Of a stretch of 64,000 nt of DNA, positions 56,482 through 64,000 are shown one piece after another. Within the stretch, counting starts at the first letter, position 1. The number at the start of each line of letters is the position of its first letter. The stretch is from contig NZ_JALAMO010000005.1 in NCBI RefSeq assembly GCF_026790065.1, positions 1-64,000 on the forward strand, in the 5' to 3' direction. Made by a program: the position numbers and the translations under genes. The DNA comes from Bacillus sp. N13C7. Lineage in GTDB: Bacteria; Bacillota; Bacilli; Bacillales; Bacillaceae. The notes under the pieces were generated by a model that saw only the letters and a program-made list of their open reading frames with translations, made no database searches and had not been told where the DNA came from.

Positions 56482-57360
56482 TCACACCTTCTGCCGTGAA
56501 AATGTAAATGTATTCATAAAGATGCCGGAGCATATCAGTAGTGCGCCGATGACGATATTTATGGTGATCTGTTCGTGCAATTGCAGCCATCCAAAGAATA
56601 GAGCCAGGACGGGGACAAACATTAATGCCATAGATGCTTTTGATGCTTCGATTTGATTGAGCACCCAAAACCATACGACAAATGTAAAGCCGGTAGAAAG
56701 CAAACCATTAAACGCCAATGACCATATCGCCTGATATGTCCACTCGGCTGAATGGACCGGTTCCAATAAAAAGGAGAAAACCAATAACATGACGGCTCCC
56801 ATCAGAAGATGCCAGGCATTCATATGAATGATATCGATATGCTTGAAGTGAAGCTTGCTAAACACATTCGCGATTCCCCAGCTAAGTGCTGCCGCAAGGA
56901 CGCACAGTTCTCCAAATAAGGCGCTTTGATCGACATGCAGCATTTCTTTTCCAAATATAAATAAAAGTCCGAAGAAGCCGCAGATCAGCCCGATTGATTT
57001 GTATACATTCATTTTCTCGTGTAATGTAAAATGGCTGATCACCGTAACAAATATAGGCATCGTATACACCAAGACAGAGGTTTTCCCGGAATCAACAAAC
57101 TGCATTCCATACGTTAATATTCCCATGTAGCCCAGACCCATCAGCAGGCTCATGATGATATAGCTTTTGACATGTGCTTTTCCTATTGAAAGTTTTTTTC
57201 TTTGAATGAAGAGAATGAGAAATAAAGGAACCGCCCCAATGAACAGGCGAAAAGCCGAGAACAAAAGCGGGGGGATATCATGAATTCCTACTTTCATTGC
57301 AACCCAAGTATATCCCCAAATAAGTGTGACAGATAAAATTCCCAGCATGACTTTTACCAT
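56482..57360 (-). CDS. yoaV: EamA/DMT-family transporter YoaV
   Basis: This is a 292-residue drug/metabolite transporter with ten membrane helices in two EamA halves (IWGYTWVAMKVGIHDIPPLL; LAAALSWGIANVFSKLHF is the second repeat start). GGCGG precedes ATG 57360. It is divergent from LysR regulator yoaU, 100 bp apart, the classical regulator-exporter arrangement; the exported compound is unknown. Confidence 0.88.
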   Translation of the reverse strand: MVKVMLGILSVTLIWGYTWVAMKVGIHDIPPLLFSAFRLFIGAVPLFLILFIQRKKLSIGKAHVKSYIIMSLLMGLGYMGILTYGMQFVDSGKTSVLVYTMPIFVTVISHFTLHEKMNVYKSIGLICGFFGLLFIFGKEMLHVDQSALFGELCVLAAALSWGIANVFSKLHFKHIDIIHMNAWHLLMGAVMLLVFSFLLEPVHSAEWTYQAIWSLAFNGLLSTGFTFVVWFWVLNQIEASKASMALMFVPVLALFFGWLQLHEQITINIVIGALLICSGIFMNTFTFSRQKV

Positions 57361-57460
57361 TAGTAAGCCGCCTTTCTTGTTTAGGTATCGTGCTGGTTTC
57401 TATCTTATGTTACATTTATATATAACTGAAATACATTTTTATTATCGGGGGTATAACCAA

Positions 57461-58327
57461 ATGGTTATGAACATGAACCATCTTCACATATTTGTAAAAG
57501 TCGGGGAGAAATTGAATATTACAGAAGCGGCAAAAGAATTGTTCATCTCTCAGCCGGCGGTTAGCAAAGCGATTAAAAATCTGGAAAGCTCGCTGCAGCT
57601 CAAATTATTGATCAGGGATAAACATCATGGTTTAATGCTGACTGACGTCGGGAAGGAAATTTTGCTGTTGGCGAGGCAGATGAAGGGGATTGAAAGCAAA
57701 ATATATCAAGTAGCCAATCGGGAAAACAAGCTGTTAAGCGGGAAGGTGAAAATCGGTTCATTTCCTGCTGTTTCAACAAATATCATGCCGCAGGCAATTG
57801 CAGCATTCAGATCACAGTACCCTCTGATCCGCATAGAATTGGTTGAGGGCACCTCTGATCAAATCAAAGGATGGGTTGAGGATCGGACGGTTGATATTGG
57901 GATCGCAGCTTCTCCATTTGAAACGTTTGACTATCAACTATTGCGCAGCGACTATATGGTGGCGGTTATCCCGCCGCAATATGACGAATTAAAACAGGAA
58001 AAGCATGTCGACCTTAAAACGTATCAAGATGACCTTATTTTTTGCAAAGGCGGTCATGAAATCGCGATGTCAAACACGTTTCAGCAGCATCACATTAAAT
58101 TAAAGGAAAACTTGACTGTTCAAAACGCGGAAACCTTGATCAATATGGTCAAAAACAACCTAGGCATAGGCATTATTTCAAACTTTACACTTTCATCTGT
58201 CCCGCATCAATTGATCAAAAAAGACATCTTTCCCCGGATCACCCGAGATATCGGCGTCATCGCGCACTCATTCGAGGAAGTAACACCGGCAGCGCACGAA
58301 TTTATTAAGGTGCTGAAGCAGACGTGA
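57461..58327 (+). CDS. yoaU: LysR-family regulator YoaU
   Basis: This is a 288-residue LysR-type regulator. HTH: NHLHIFVKVGEKLNITEAAKELFISQPAVSKAIKNLE; effector domain from about residue 90 (GKVKIGSFPAVSTNIMPQAI). ATG 57461 is chosen from the standard N terminus of the family; the long upstream frame from 57326 runs through the divergent promoter and is not real. It probably regulates the divergent yoaV. A terminator follows at 58402. Confidence 0.88.
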   Translation: MVMNMNHLHIFVKVGEKLNITEAAKELFISQPAVSKAIKNLESSLQLKLLIRDKHHGLMLTDVGKEILLLARQMKGIESKIYQVANRENKLLSGKVKIGSFPAVSTNIMPQAIAAFRSQYPLIRIELVEGTSDQIKGWVEDRTVDIGIAASPFETFDYQLLRSDYMVAVIPPQYDELKQEKHVDLKTYQDDLIFCKGGHEIAMSNTFQQHHIKLKENLTVQNAETLINMVKNNLGIGIISNFTLSSVPHQLIKKDIFPRITRDIGVIAHSFEEVTPAAHEFIKVLKQT

Positions 58328-58401
58328 TCTAAACCTGTACACTTGATTCACAAAAAGGAAAGTATGATATAAATCCAAGCTTAATATGATTTATCGAAAA
58401 A

Positions 58402-58436
58402 GGAAAAAGCAACAATTCGAATGTTGCTTTTTCTCA
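58402..58436. terminator. Terminator yoaU/yoaT
   Basis: AAAAAGCAACA-TTCGAA-TGTTGCTTTTT, an 11-bp stem between convergent genes. Confidence 0.85.
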
Positions 58437-58476
58437 TATATCTTATTTGTTACTTTGTATGCAAGGTTCTTAACGG

Positions 58477-59267
58477 TTATAAAAATTGACCGGTCTCTGC
58501 TTTTGTGGGACTCTGTTCCTTAACTTGTTTTAAGGTGGCTACTATAAGAAAGCTAACAATGACTAATAATAGCCATGAACTTACCTTTCCTAGATGAACG
58601 AGACTCCATGCCTCGGTTTGATTTGGATATGTCCAAGCCCCAAAAAATGTTGCGATATTTTCGGCTATCCATATAAAAAATCCGATAAGCACAAAAGAAA
58701 GTGCCAGCGGCATACGGTAGCGAATCCCATTTACCTCATATATGACCCATGATTGCCAAAAGACAATAATGACAAGTCCAGATAACCACCAGCGAATGTC
58801 AATCGAATAATGGTGGGTGAAAAAATTCAAATAAATCGCAGCCGCAAGCGGCACAACGACAAAAAACGGCGGCCACTTAACCAGTTCAACCTTAAGCCTT
58901 CTCCACGCCTGGCATAAATAACTGGCTACACTTGCATACATGAATCCGCTATACAAAGGCACCCCGAAAACTTGGAATATCCTCCTTCTGGATAAGACCA
59001 GGAGCCCATATGCACCTTGAAAAGTTCAAGAGCAAGTCCGATAAGGTGGAACAAGGTAATCACTTTTAACTCATCCCGTGTTTCAAGCCCGGAATGCACC
59101 ATCCACCACTGCATGAGAACGCAGATGATGAGCAGCCAGTCATAGCGCGGCAAGAAGGGAAGAGGGATGATTTGTGTAATAGCCAAAGAGGCAAAAATAA
59201 CGACAGGAAACAAACAGGATAGTGCCTGTTCCCAACCAAAACGAACGAGCTGTTTTAGGGCTCTCAT
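58477..59267 (-). pseudogene. yoaT: DUF817 membrane protein YoaT, frameshifted
   Basis: Two overlapping minus frames (start 59267 to 58926, and 58962 to 58477) together make one DUF817 protein of about 264 residues. The first has RALKQLVRFGWEQALSCLFP and ends KVHMGSWSYPEGGYSKF, after which it should continue in the other frame PLYSGFMYASVASYLCQAW. The break is at about 58960-58975. Seven to eight hydrophobic helices. One indel restores the gene, so decay or sequencing error are both possible. Confidence 0.85.
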
Positions 59268-59388
59268 GATGTACGCCCCCAAAGGTTTTTTCTGAATAGA
59301 TGTAAGACACGCATAGAAGGATATAGGGTTACGTCCATAGGGTCACCACCAAACCACTTTATTTTTCTTTTAATCATTATCTTCTTTA

Positions 59389-59613
59389 TTATGAATCCTG
59401 TGTGTCTTCATCGCTTCGGTATTCCAAAATATCTCCGGGCTGGCATTCTAAAGCCTTACAAATCGCTTCTAAAGTTGATAATCGAATGGCCTTTGCTTTT
59501 CCATTTTTTAATATCGAAAGATTAGCCATCGTAATGCCAACCCTCTCTGAAAGTTCTGTTACGCTCATTTTCCTTTTAGCAAGCATTACATCAATATGAA
59601 TAATAATTGCCAT
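59389..59613 (-). CDS. yozG: Cro/CI-type HTH regulator YozG
   Basis: This is a 74-residue HTH protein of the YozG/XRE (HTH_26) family: IDVMLAKRKMSVTELSERVGITMANLSILKNGKAKAIR and LEAICKALECQPGDILEY. It is cotranscribed with the membrane protein gene yoaS, whose stop lies 10 bp upstream; such DUF2975-YozG pairs are common in Firmicutes and the membrane partner may modulate the regulator. GAGGTG precedes ATG 59613. Confidence 0.9.
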   Translation of the reverse strand: MAIIIHIDVMLAKRKMSVTELSERVGITMANLSILKNGKAKAIRLSTLEAICKALECQPGDILEYRSDEDTQDS

Positions 59614-59623
59614 GTTCATCACC

Positions 59624-60106
59624 TCAGACCGTTAAGTCGTTTTCTGATTTTATATCAATCGCTTCTTTTAACAGTTTTTGAAGAACAGCAGCAAAGACGG
59701 CAATCACCATTGAAGCAAAGATAATAACCAATCCGATGACGATGATGCCTGGGGCGTCGTCTCTCTCGGCCATGAGATAAAAGAATGGCATTCCTGCTGC
59801 AAACAAGGTACTGATCGTGACCGCACAGTATTTGATATTCTTTAAAGCTTTTACAGAAATGTTAGAGAAAGCTTTGTTCTTATCGATATAGCTTAAAAGT
59901 TTAAACGCTTGATAAAGAGCGAAGTAAAAAGGTATCGCCGCTCCATACAAAAAGATGAAAACGAAATATTGTATATAAGCCATATTTGGAAGTAATTCTG
60001 CAGCATAAGCGGCTATCTTAGGCACTACAAAAATACACAAAGCTAGAATTGGAATTCCAATAAAAATAACAGCAATCTTTAAAAAGAGTGTTGATACTCG
60101 ATTCAT
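59624..60106 (-). CDS. yoaS: DUF2975 membrane protein YoaS
   Basis: This is a 160-residue protein with four membrane helices (LKIAVIFIGIPILALCIFVV, YIQYFVFIFLYGAAIPFYF, YCAVTISTLFAAGMPFFYL, GIIVIGLVIIFASMVIAVFA). DUF2975 family; always next to a YozG-type regulator, as here. GTGAGGTG lies 6 nt before ATG 60106. The pair forms an operon. Confidence 0.9.
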   Translation of the reverse strand: MNRVSTLFLKIAVIFIGIPILALCIFVVPKIAAYAAELLPNMAYIQYFVFIFLYGAAIPFYFALYQAFKLLSYIDKNKAFSNISVKALKNIKYCAVTISTLFAAGMPFFYLMAERDDAPGIIVIGLVIIFASMVIAVFAAVLQKLLKEAIDIKSENDLTV

Positions 60107-60453
60107 AAAAAGCACCTCACTAATTTATTGTCAAATTGAATTTAACACACGTTTTATCGTTTTACAATAAAAATCTATTGAAAAAGGTTATTTTATTATT
60201 GTGTAGAAGGCTTTTTTTATTTTAACAAGAACGAAAAAGCGTCCCTCATGACAAGAAGATCTCGATTATTTTAAACGCCTGCAACTATTTTAAGCATGTG
60301 TTTCAATGAGCTCAAGAAAATAATGAAAGATATACTCTTATGGGGCTTTTTTATTGCATGGTAAGAAAATCAACATCTAAAACAAACGAAGGGAAGAAAT
60401 ACATCAAAGGATAGGCTGCAGTTCATACTAATGATCGGGAGGTAAACCGACTT
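60107..60453. other. Divergent intergenic region yoaS/yoaR
   Basis: About 350 bp, A/T-rich, holding the promoters of both genes. GGGAGG 8 nt before 60454 is the yoaR ribosome site. No further gene seen. Confidence 0.45.
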
Positions 60454-61365
60454 ATGATACACATTTGGATGACTGGTCTTTTATTATTGGCTCAGCCGAG
60501 CGAACAGCCTGACAGCTTAATGGTCACACAAGACGGACGGACGATTGCCACTGTTAACCGTGAACACTTTATGATGCCTCTTCCAGGTACGCCGCTGATT
60601 GACCATGAAAAGTACCGTAAGTTCATCGAGCAGCTCGATAAGCAAATTTACCGTGAGCCAATAAATGCTGCACTTAACGACCAGGGGAGCATCATCCCGG
60701 GCAGGGTTGGTTACAAACTGTCTCAACAGGCATTTATGGAAAAGTTTTATGCTTATTTCTATGGCCAAGGCTCTTCAAAGGCAGAAGTGCCGGAATTGAA
60801 TATTTATCCGAAAGTTGACAGCGAGTTGCTTGCTCACATTAGTACGCAGCAGCTCGGTCAGTACGTAACTCATTTTAATTCGAGCAATACAAGCCGAACC
60901 CACAATATTTCCCTTTCTGCAAAGGCAATTGACAACCATGTTGTATTCCCTAATGAGACGTTTTCATTTAACCAAGTTGTAGGAATGAGAACCCGGGATA
61001 AAGGCTATAAGAGTGCGCCCATTATCGTCAAAGGTGAGTTGTCTGAAGGTGTAGGCGGAGGAATTTGTCAGGTATCATCAACATTATTTAATGCAGTTGA
61101 TCGTGCGGGGCTGCGAATCGTTCAGCGCTATTCTCATACAAGACAGGTGCCATATGTTCCGCCAGGACGTGATGCTACAGTAAGTTGGGGAGGGCCTGAC
61201 TTTCTCTTTCAAAACCAATATAACCAGCCAATACTTATCCGGGCAAAACAGCATGGGGGAACTATGGTTGTTACGCTTTACTCTTCTGACGTGATCAATA
61301 ACAAACTGCGAGAGGTTCCTAAAGCGCCATCTCAAATACCGAAAGAAATAAATGACGAACGGTAA
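60454..61365 (+). CDS. yoaR: VanW-family protein YoaR
   Basis: This is a 303-residue protein whose C-terminal two thirds form a VanW domain: TRTHNISLSAKAIDNHVVFP, NETFSFNQVVGMRTRDKGYK, GVGGGICQVSSTLFNAV and SHTRQVPYVPPGRDATVSW. The short N-terminal hydrophobic segment (MTGLLLLA) could be a weak signal. VanW proteins occur in vancomycin operons and sporulation loci, but their activity is not known. Matches yoaR by position and length. Confidence 0.88.
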   Translation: MIHIWMTGLLLLAQPSEQPDSLMVTQDGRTIATVNREHFMMPLPGTPLIDHEKYRKFIEQLDKQIYREPINAALNDQGSIIPGRVGYKLSQQAFMEKFYAYFYGQGSSKAEVPELNIYPKVDSELLAHISTQQLGQYVTHFNSSNTSRTHNISLSAKAIDNHVVFPNETFSFNQVVGMRTRDKGYKSAPIIVKGELSEGVGGGICQVSSTLFNAVDRAGLRIVQRYSHTRQVPYVPPGRDATVSWGGPDFLFQNQYNQPILIRAKQHGGTMVVTLYSSDVINNKLREVPKAPSQIPKEINDER

Positions 61366-61462
61366 AGCACATACCTTAGATAGTCAGCAGCTCGACTGCT
61401 CTAAATCATGTCTAAGACACATTTATCGATAAACGAATGAAAAAGAATGAGGGATGAAAGAA

Positions 61463-62143
61463 GTGAAAAGGCTATTATTTTTCTTATGTATTTTAATATT
61501 TGCATTTACCTTTTTTCAATCAAAAGCGCAAGCCCGGAGTTTTACGGTATTGCCTATTACACAACAAACTGATCAGTGGTCAGTAAAAGTAAGTGAAGCT
61601 AAGAATGTAAAGGGACTTGCAAGACCTTGAAAAAGGAGAATATAAAGTATATTCAAAAACATAGGGGAAAAAGCAGCTGAAGTGGATGTGCAACTGTATA
61701 GAAATGACCCTGATTCAATCACAAGGTTTTCTCTTTTTGGTTGTCCCGATGAAAATTGTATAAAACAAAAAGAAAATTCTAAAACGTTAGCTGACAGTTT
61801 AAACGATGGTTCGCCGTTGAGGTTCAAGCATTTTCTGCTGGCAGATAAGGCTTCTGAATGAGAAGTTGATATAATTTGGACACAAAAGGGGCAAGAAGGA
61901 CACCATTTAAAACAAACCTTTACATTTACTGAGGATGGCGTTCATTAGACTTAAAGCACTTGAAGATCGTTCGTTGTTAATCAGTTTTTTGTGTAAAAAG
62001 TTCCAATCAAAGATGAGTCAAACGTCAAAGTTACTGCGATTTATGACTATAGAGAAGAACCAGAAGAAGCGTTTTGGACACACTTATCCGATGGAAGTGA
62101 AATGTTTGTCGATGATCACAAAGTCTTTATTGAATACGAATAA
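61463..62143 (+). pseudogene. Secreted protein gene with several frameshifts
   Basis: GTG 61463 starts a signal peptide (KRLLFFLCILIFAFTFFQSK, then AQA). After SEAKNVKGLARP a stop appears; the text resumes in other frames: KEGEYKVYSK, VDVQLYRNDPDSITRFSLFG, SPLRFKHFLLADKASE, EGHHLKQTFTFTEDGVH and finally VKVTAIYDYREEPEEAFWTH to EYE and stop at 62143. At least four lesions. Probably an exported protein of about 230 residues; family not recognised. Confidence 0.6.
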
Positions 62144-62321
62144 TGAAAGGGTCGAAATTACCGGGCAGCTGGGATCATTTCCTGCAGCTTAAAATGGCAA
62201 GAAAAAGAAGCTCAAAAAGTTTAGAGTAGCCATCTGTTGAATCAATGGCTCTTTTTTATTTTTTTCAAGAACATTTTGATCCCATTTTCCTACTAAAAGA
62301 ATGAGGGAAGTGAGGACACAC

Positions 62322-62672
62322 ATGAGAAAAAAGAACAATGTTAAGAACTGGCTATTCATGATAGCTGCATTCATGCTGGTCTGCATCGTACCAATCTTTG
62401 CCATGCTGTCAGGAAACAAAGTGAAATATGAGGGCACCGGGAAAAGCGGACTGTGGGTTTCAAGCATTGAAAAATCTGACAAGACTTCAATTGGACCTAA
62501 TTACTTTTTAAATTTATTTTGGCAGGGGAGTAAGAAAGACGAAAAAAGGAGTGTAGTTGAGAAAATCACATTTTACATAGATGGCAAAAAGTATGATGAC
62601 AGAGAAGATTATGATTTATCAAAGTATACAGGTGAAGAAATGGCCGATGGAGGAGAAATGGAAGACAGGTGA
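62322..62672 (+). CDS. Small exported/membrane-anchored protein
   Basis: This is a 116-residue protein with an N-terminal hydrophobic helix after basic residues (NWLFMIAAFMLVCIVPIFAM) and a polar extracytoplasmic part (SGLWVSSIEKSDKTSIGPNY, KITFYIDGKKYDDREDYD). GTGAGGAC precedes ATG 62322. Possibly related to the preceding broken secreted gene in function; unknown family. Lies where strain 168 has yoaO-yoaQ; I cannot say which. Confidence 0.65.
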   Translation: MRKKNNVKNWLFMIAAFMLVCIVPIFAMLSGNKVKYEGTGKSGLWVSSIEKSDKTSIGPNYFLNLFWQGSKKDEKRSVVEKITFYIDGKKYDDREDYDLSKYTGEEMADGGEMEDR

Positions 62673-62855
62673 GAAAAGACAAACAGAAGAAATCAAATTA
62701 CATAGGAAACCATGGTATAAAAGATAGCTGACTTGATGACTAGGTGACCACATTAGGGGTCACTTTTTTGCTTTTGCGGATCTAGGCACAGCTATATGAA
62801 ACCCTGCATAGGCTGGAATGAAAACTGGTTAATTGCTAAAACGAGGTGTGTACTG

Positions 62856-64000
62856 TTGGAAAAACAACCAATCAATCATGAAGACAGAAACGTGCCGCAG
62901 CCTATTCGAAGTGATGGAGCCGGAGCTATCGATGCGGGCCCGCGTAATGTCATGAAAGATATTCAAAATCCGAATATACTTGTTCCACCTGTTACAGATG
63001 GGTATGATTCCTAACTTAAGATTTTCGTTTTCAGACGCGCCAATGAAATTGGACCGCGGCGGTTGGTCACGTGAAATTACCGTCAGGCAGCTTCCCATTT
63101 CAACCGCAATTGCAGGAGTAAATATGAGCTTAACTGCGGGAGGTGTGCGTGAACTACATTGGCATAAACAAGCTGAATGGGCTTATATGCTTTTGGGACG
63201 TGCCCGTATAACCGCTGTTGACCAAGAAGGACGGAATTTCATAGCTGATGTTGGACCTGGCGATTTATGATATTTTCCCGCAGGAGTTCCACATTCCATC
63301 CAAGGGTTGGAGCATTGCGAATTTCTGATCGTCTTCGATGATGGAAGCTTTTCTGAGTAACCATTTCAGATTGGCTTGCACAAGCCAAAGGATGTTCTTG
63401 CTGCAAATTTTGGTGTCCAAGAGAATGCTTTCCACTCTCTTCCTTCAGAACAAGTCTATATCTATCAAGGCAGCGATCCGGGATCAGTCGCCAACGAAGA
63501 CATTCAGTCACCATACGGAAAAGTCCCCTTGACCTTCAAATACGAGATGTTGAATCAAACACCAATTCAAACGCCTGGGGGAAGCGTACGAATTGTGGAT
63601 TCTTCTAACTTCCCGATTTCAAGAACTATAGCGGCAGCTCTTGTTCAAATAGAGCCTGGTGCGATGAGAGAGCTTCATTGGCACCCCAATAGTGATGAGT
63701 GGCAGTATTATCTGACAGGAAAGGGACGCATGACAGTATTTATCGGGAATGGGACTGCCCGAACATTTGATTTTAGAGCAGGCGACGTTGGATATGTGCC
63801 CTCAAATGCTGGACACTATATACAAAATACTGGTACAGAAACGTTATGGTTTTTAGAAATGTTCAAAAGTGACCGCTATGCAGACGTGTCACTCAATCAG
63901 TGGATGGCATTGACGCCTAAAGAATTAGTGCAAAGCAATTTGAATGCTGGACCTGAATGGCTCGATTCTCTTCGTAAGAAGAAAGTGCCTGTTGTGAAAT
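62856..64000 (+). pseudogene. oxdD: Oxalate decarboxylase OxdD (YoaN), multiply broken and cut by window end
   Basis: This bicupin oxalate decarboxylase converts oxalate to formate and CO2; in B. subtilis OxdD is a spore-coat protein. The reading starts near TTG 62856 ([20 protein letters not shown]). Lesions: a frameshift at PPVTDG (about 62995), TGA in place of the Trp codon in GDL(W)YFPAGVPHSIQG (63268), and a deletion/shift after DDGSFSE (about 63358). Both metal sites remain readable: [14 protein letters not shown] and [15 protein letters not shown], with [18 protein letters not shown]. The frame from 63362 is open to the window edge. Three lesions in one gene favour genuine decay. Confidence 0.85.

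Overview
The window is a chromosomal stretch of a Bacillus subtilis-group bacterium. The backbone genes sodF, sqhC, dhaS, yozC, yozO, yocK, azoR1, 6S-2 RNA, recQ, yocH, desR-desK-des, yocD, yocC, yocB, yozB, yocA, czrA, yobW, yobV-yobQ, csaA and yobN, and later penP, yoaZ, yoaV/yoaU, yoaT, yozG-yoaS, yoaR and oxdD, follow the order I remember for B. subtilis 168 at the sodF-to-oxdD side of the chromosome. Low G+C, strong GGAGG ribosome sites and many hairpin/T-run terminators fit that. All family and synteny statements come from recall; no search was run.

Layout. 1-23.3 kb is conserved backbone: sporulation terpenoid cyclase with overlapping superoxide dismutase; azoreductase behind a YodB-type operator; 6S-2 RNA; RecQ; WalR-controlled cell-wall hydrolase YocH; the membrane-fluidity operon des-desK-desR; and a run of regulators and small enzymes (yobV to yobQ) in which yobR is reduced to a stub. 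23.3-28.2 kb is a small integrated element between csaA and yobN. It has 120-bp direct repeats at its ends, TGTGACC-type repeats just inside them, an HxlR/SDR cassette, a membrane protein and a frameshifted tyrosine integrase.

28.3-50.1 kb is a mosaic accessory region. Its two edges share a 71-bp direct repeat plus a 42-bp piece that is inverted at one edge. Inside are: an LXG polymorphic toxin with SUKH-type proteins, the type I toxin bsrG with antisense RNA SR4, and yolA/yolC-like genes, together resembling the yokI-yolC part of prophage SPbeta; decayed Tn554-like recombinases; a broken collagen-like spore-surface gene facing a four-gene glycosyltransferase/methyltransferase operon, both sides carrying sigma-K-like promoter elements; a DNA-ligase relic beside an SRAP (YoqW/YobE-type) gene; an NhaC antiporter; and an esterase/PadR pair with a perfect palindromic operator.

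50-64 kb returns towards backbone with extra cargo: DinB-like protein, AA10 lytic polysaccharide monooxygenase, SUKH protein, class A beta-lactamase PenP, YoaZ, CPBP protease, YoaV/YoaU, YoaS/YozG, YoaR and a multiply broken oxdD cut by the window end.

Many genes (integrase, yokK-like, yolA, collagen-like gene, yoaT, a secreted protein, oxdD) carry frameshifts. Several are single events in otherwise intact genes, so either real decay or sequencing indels could be responsible; raw reads would separate the two.
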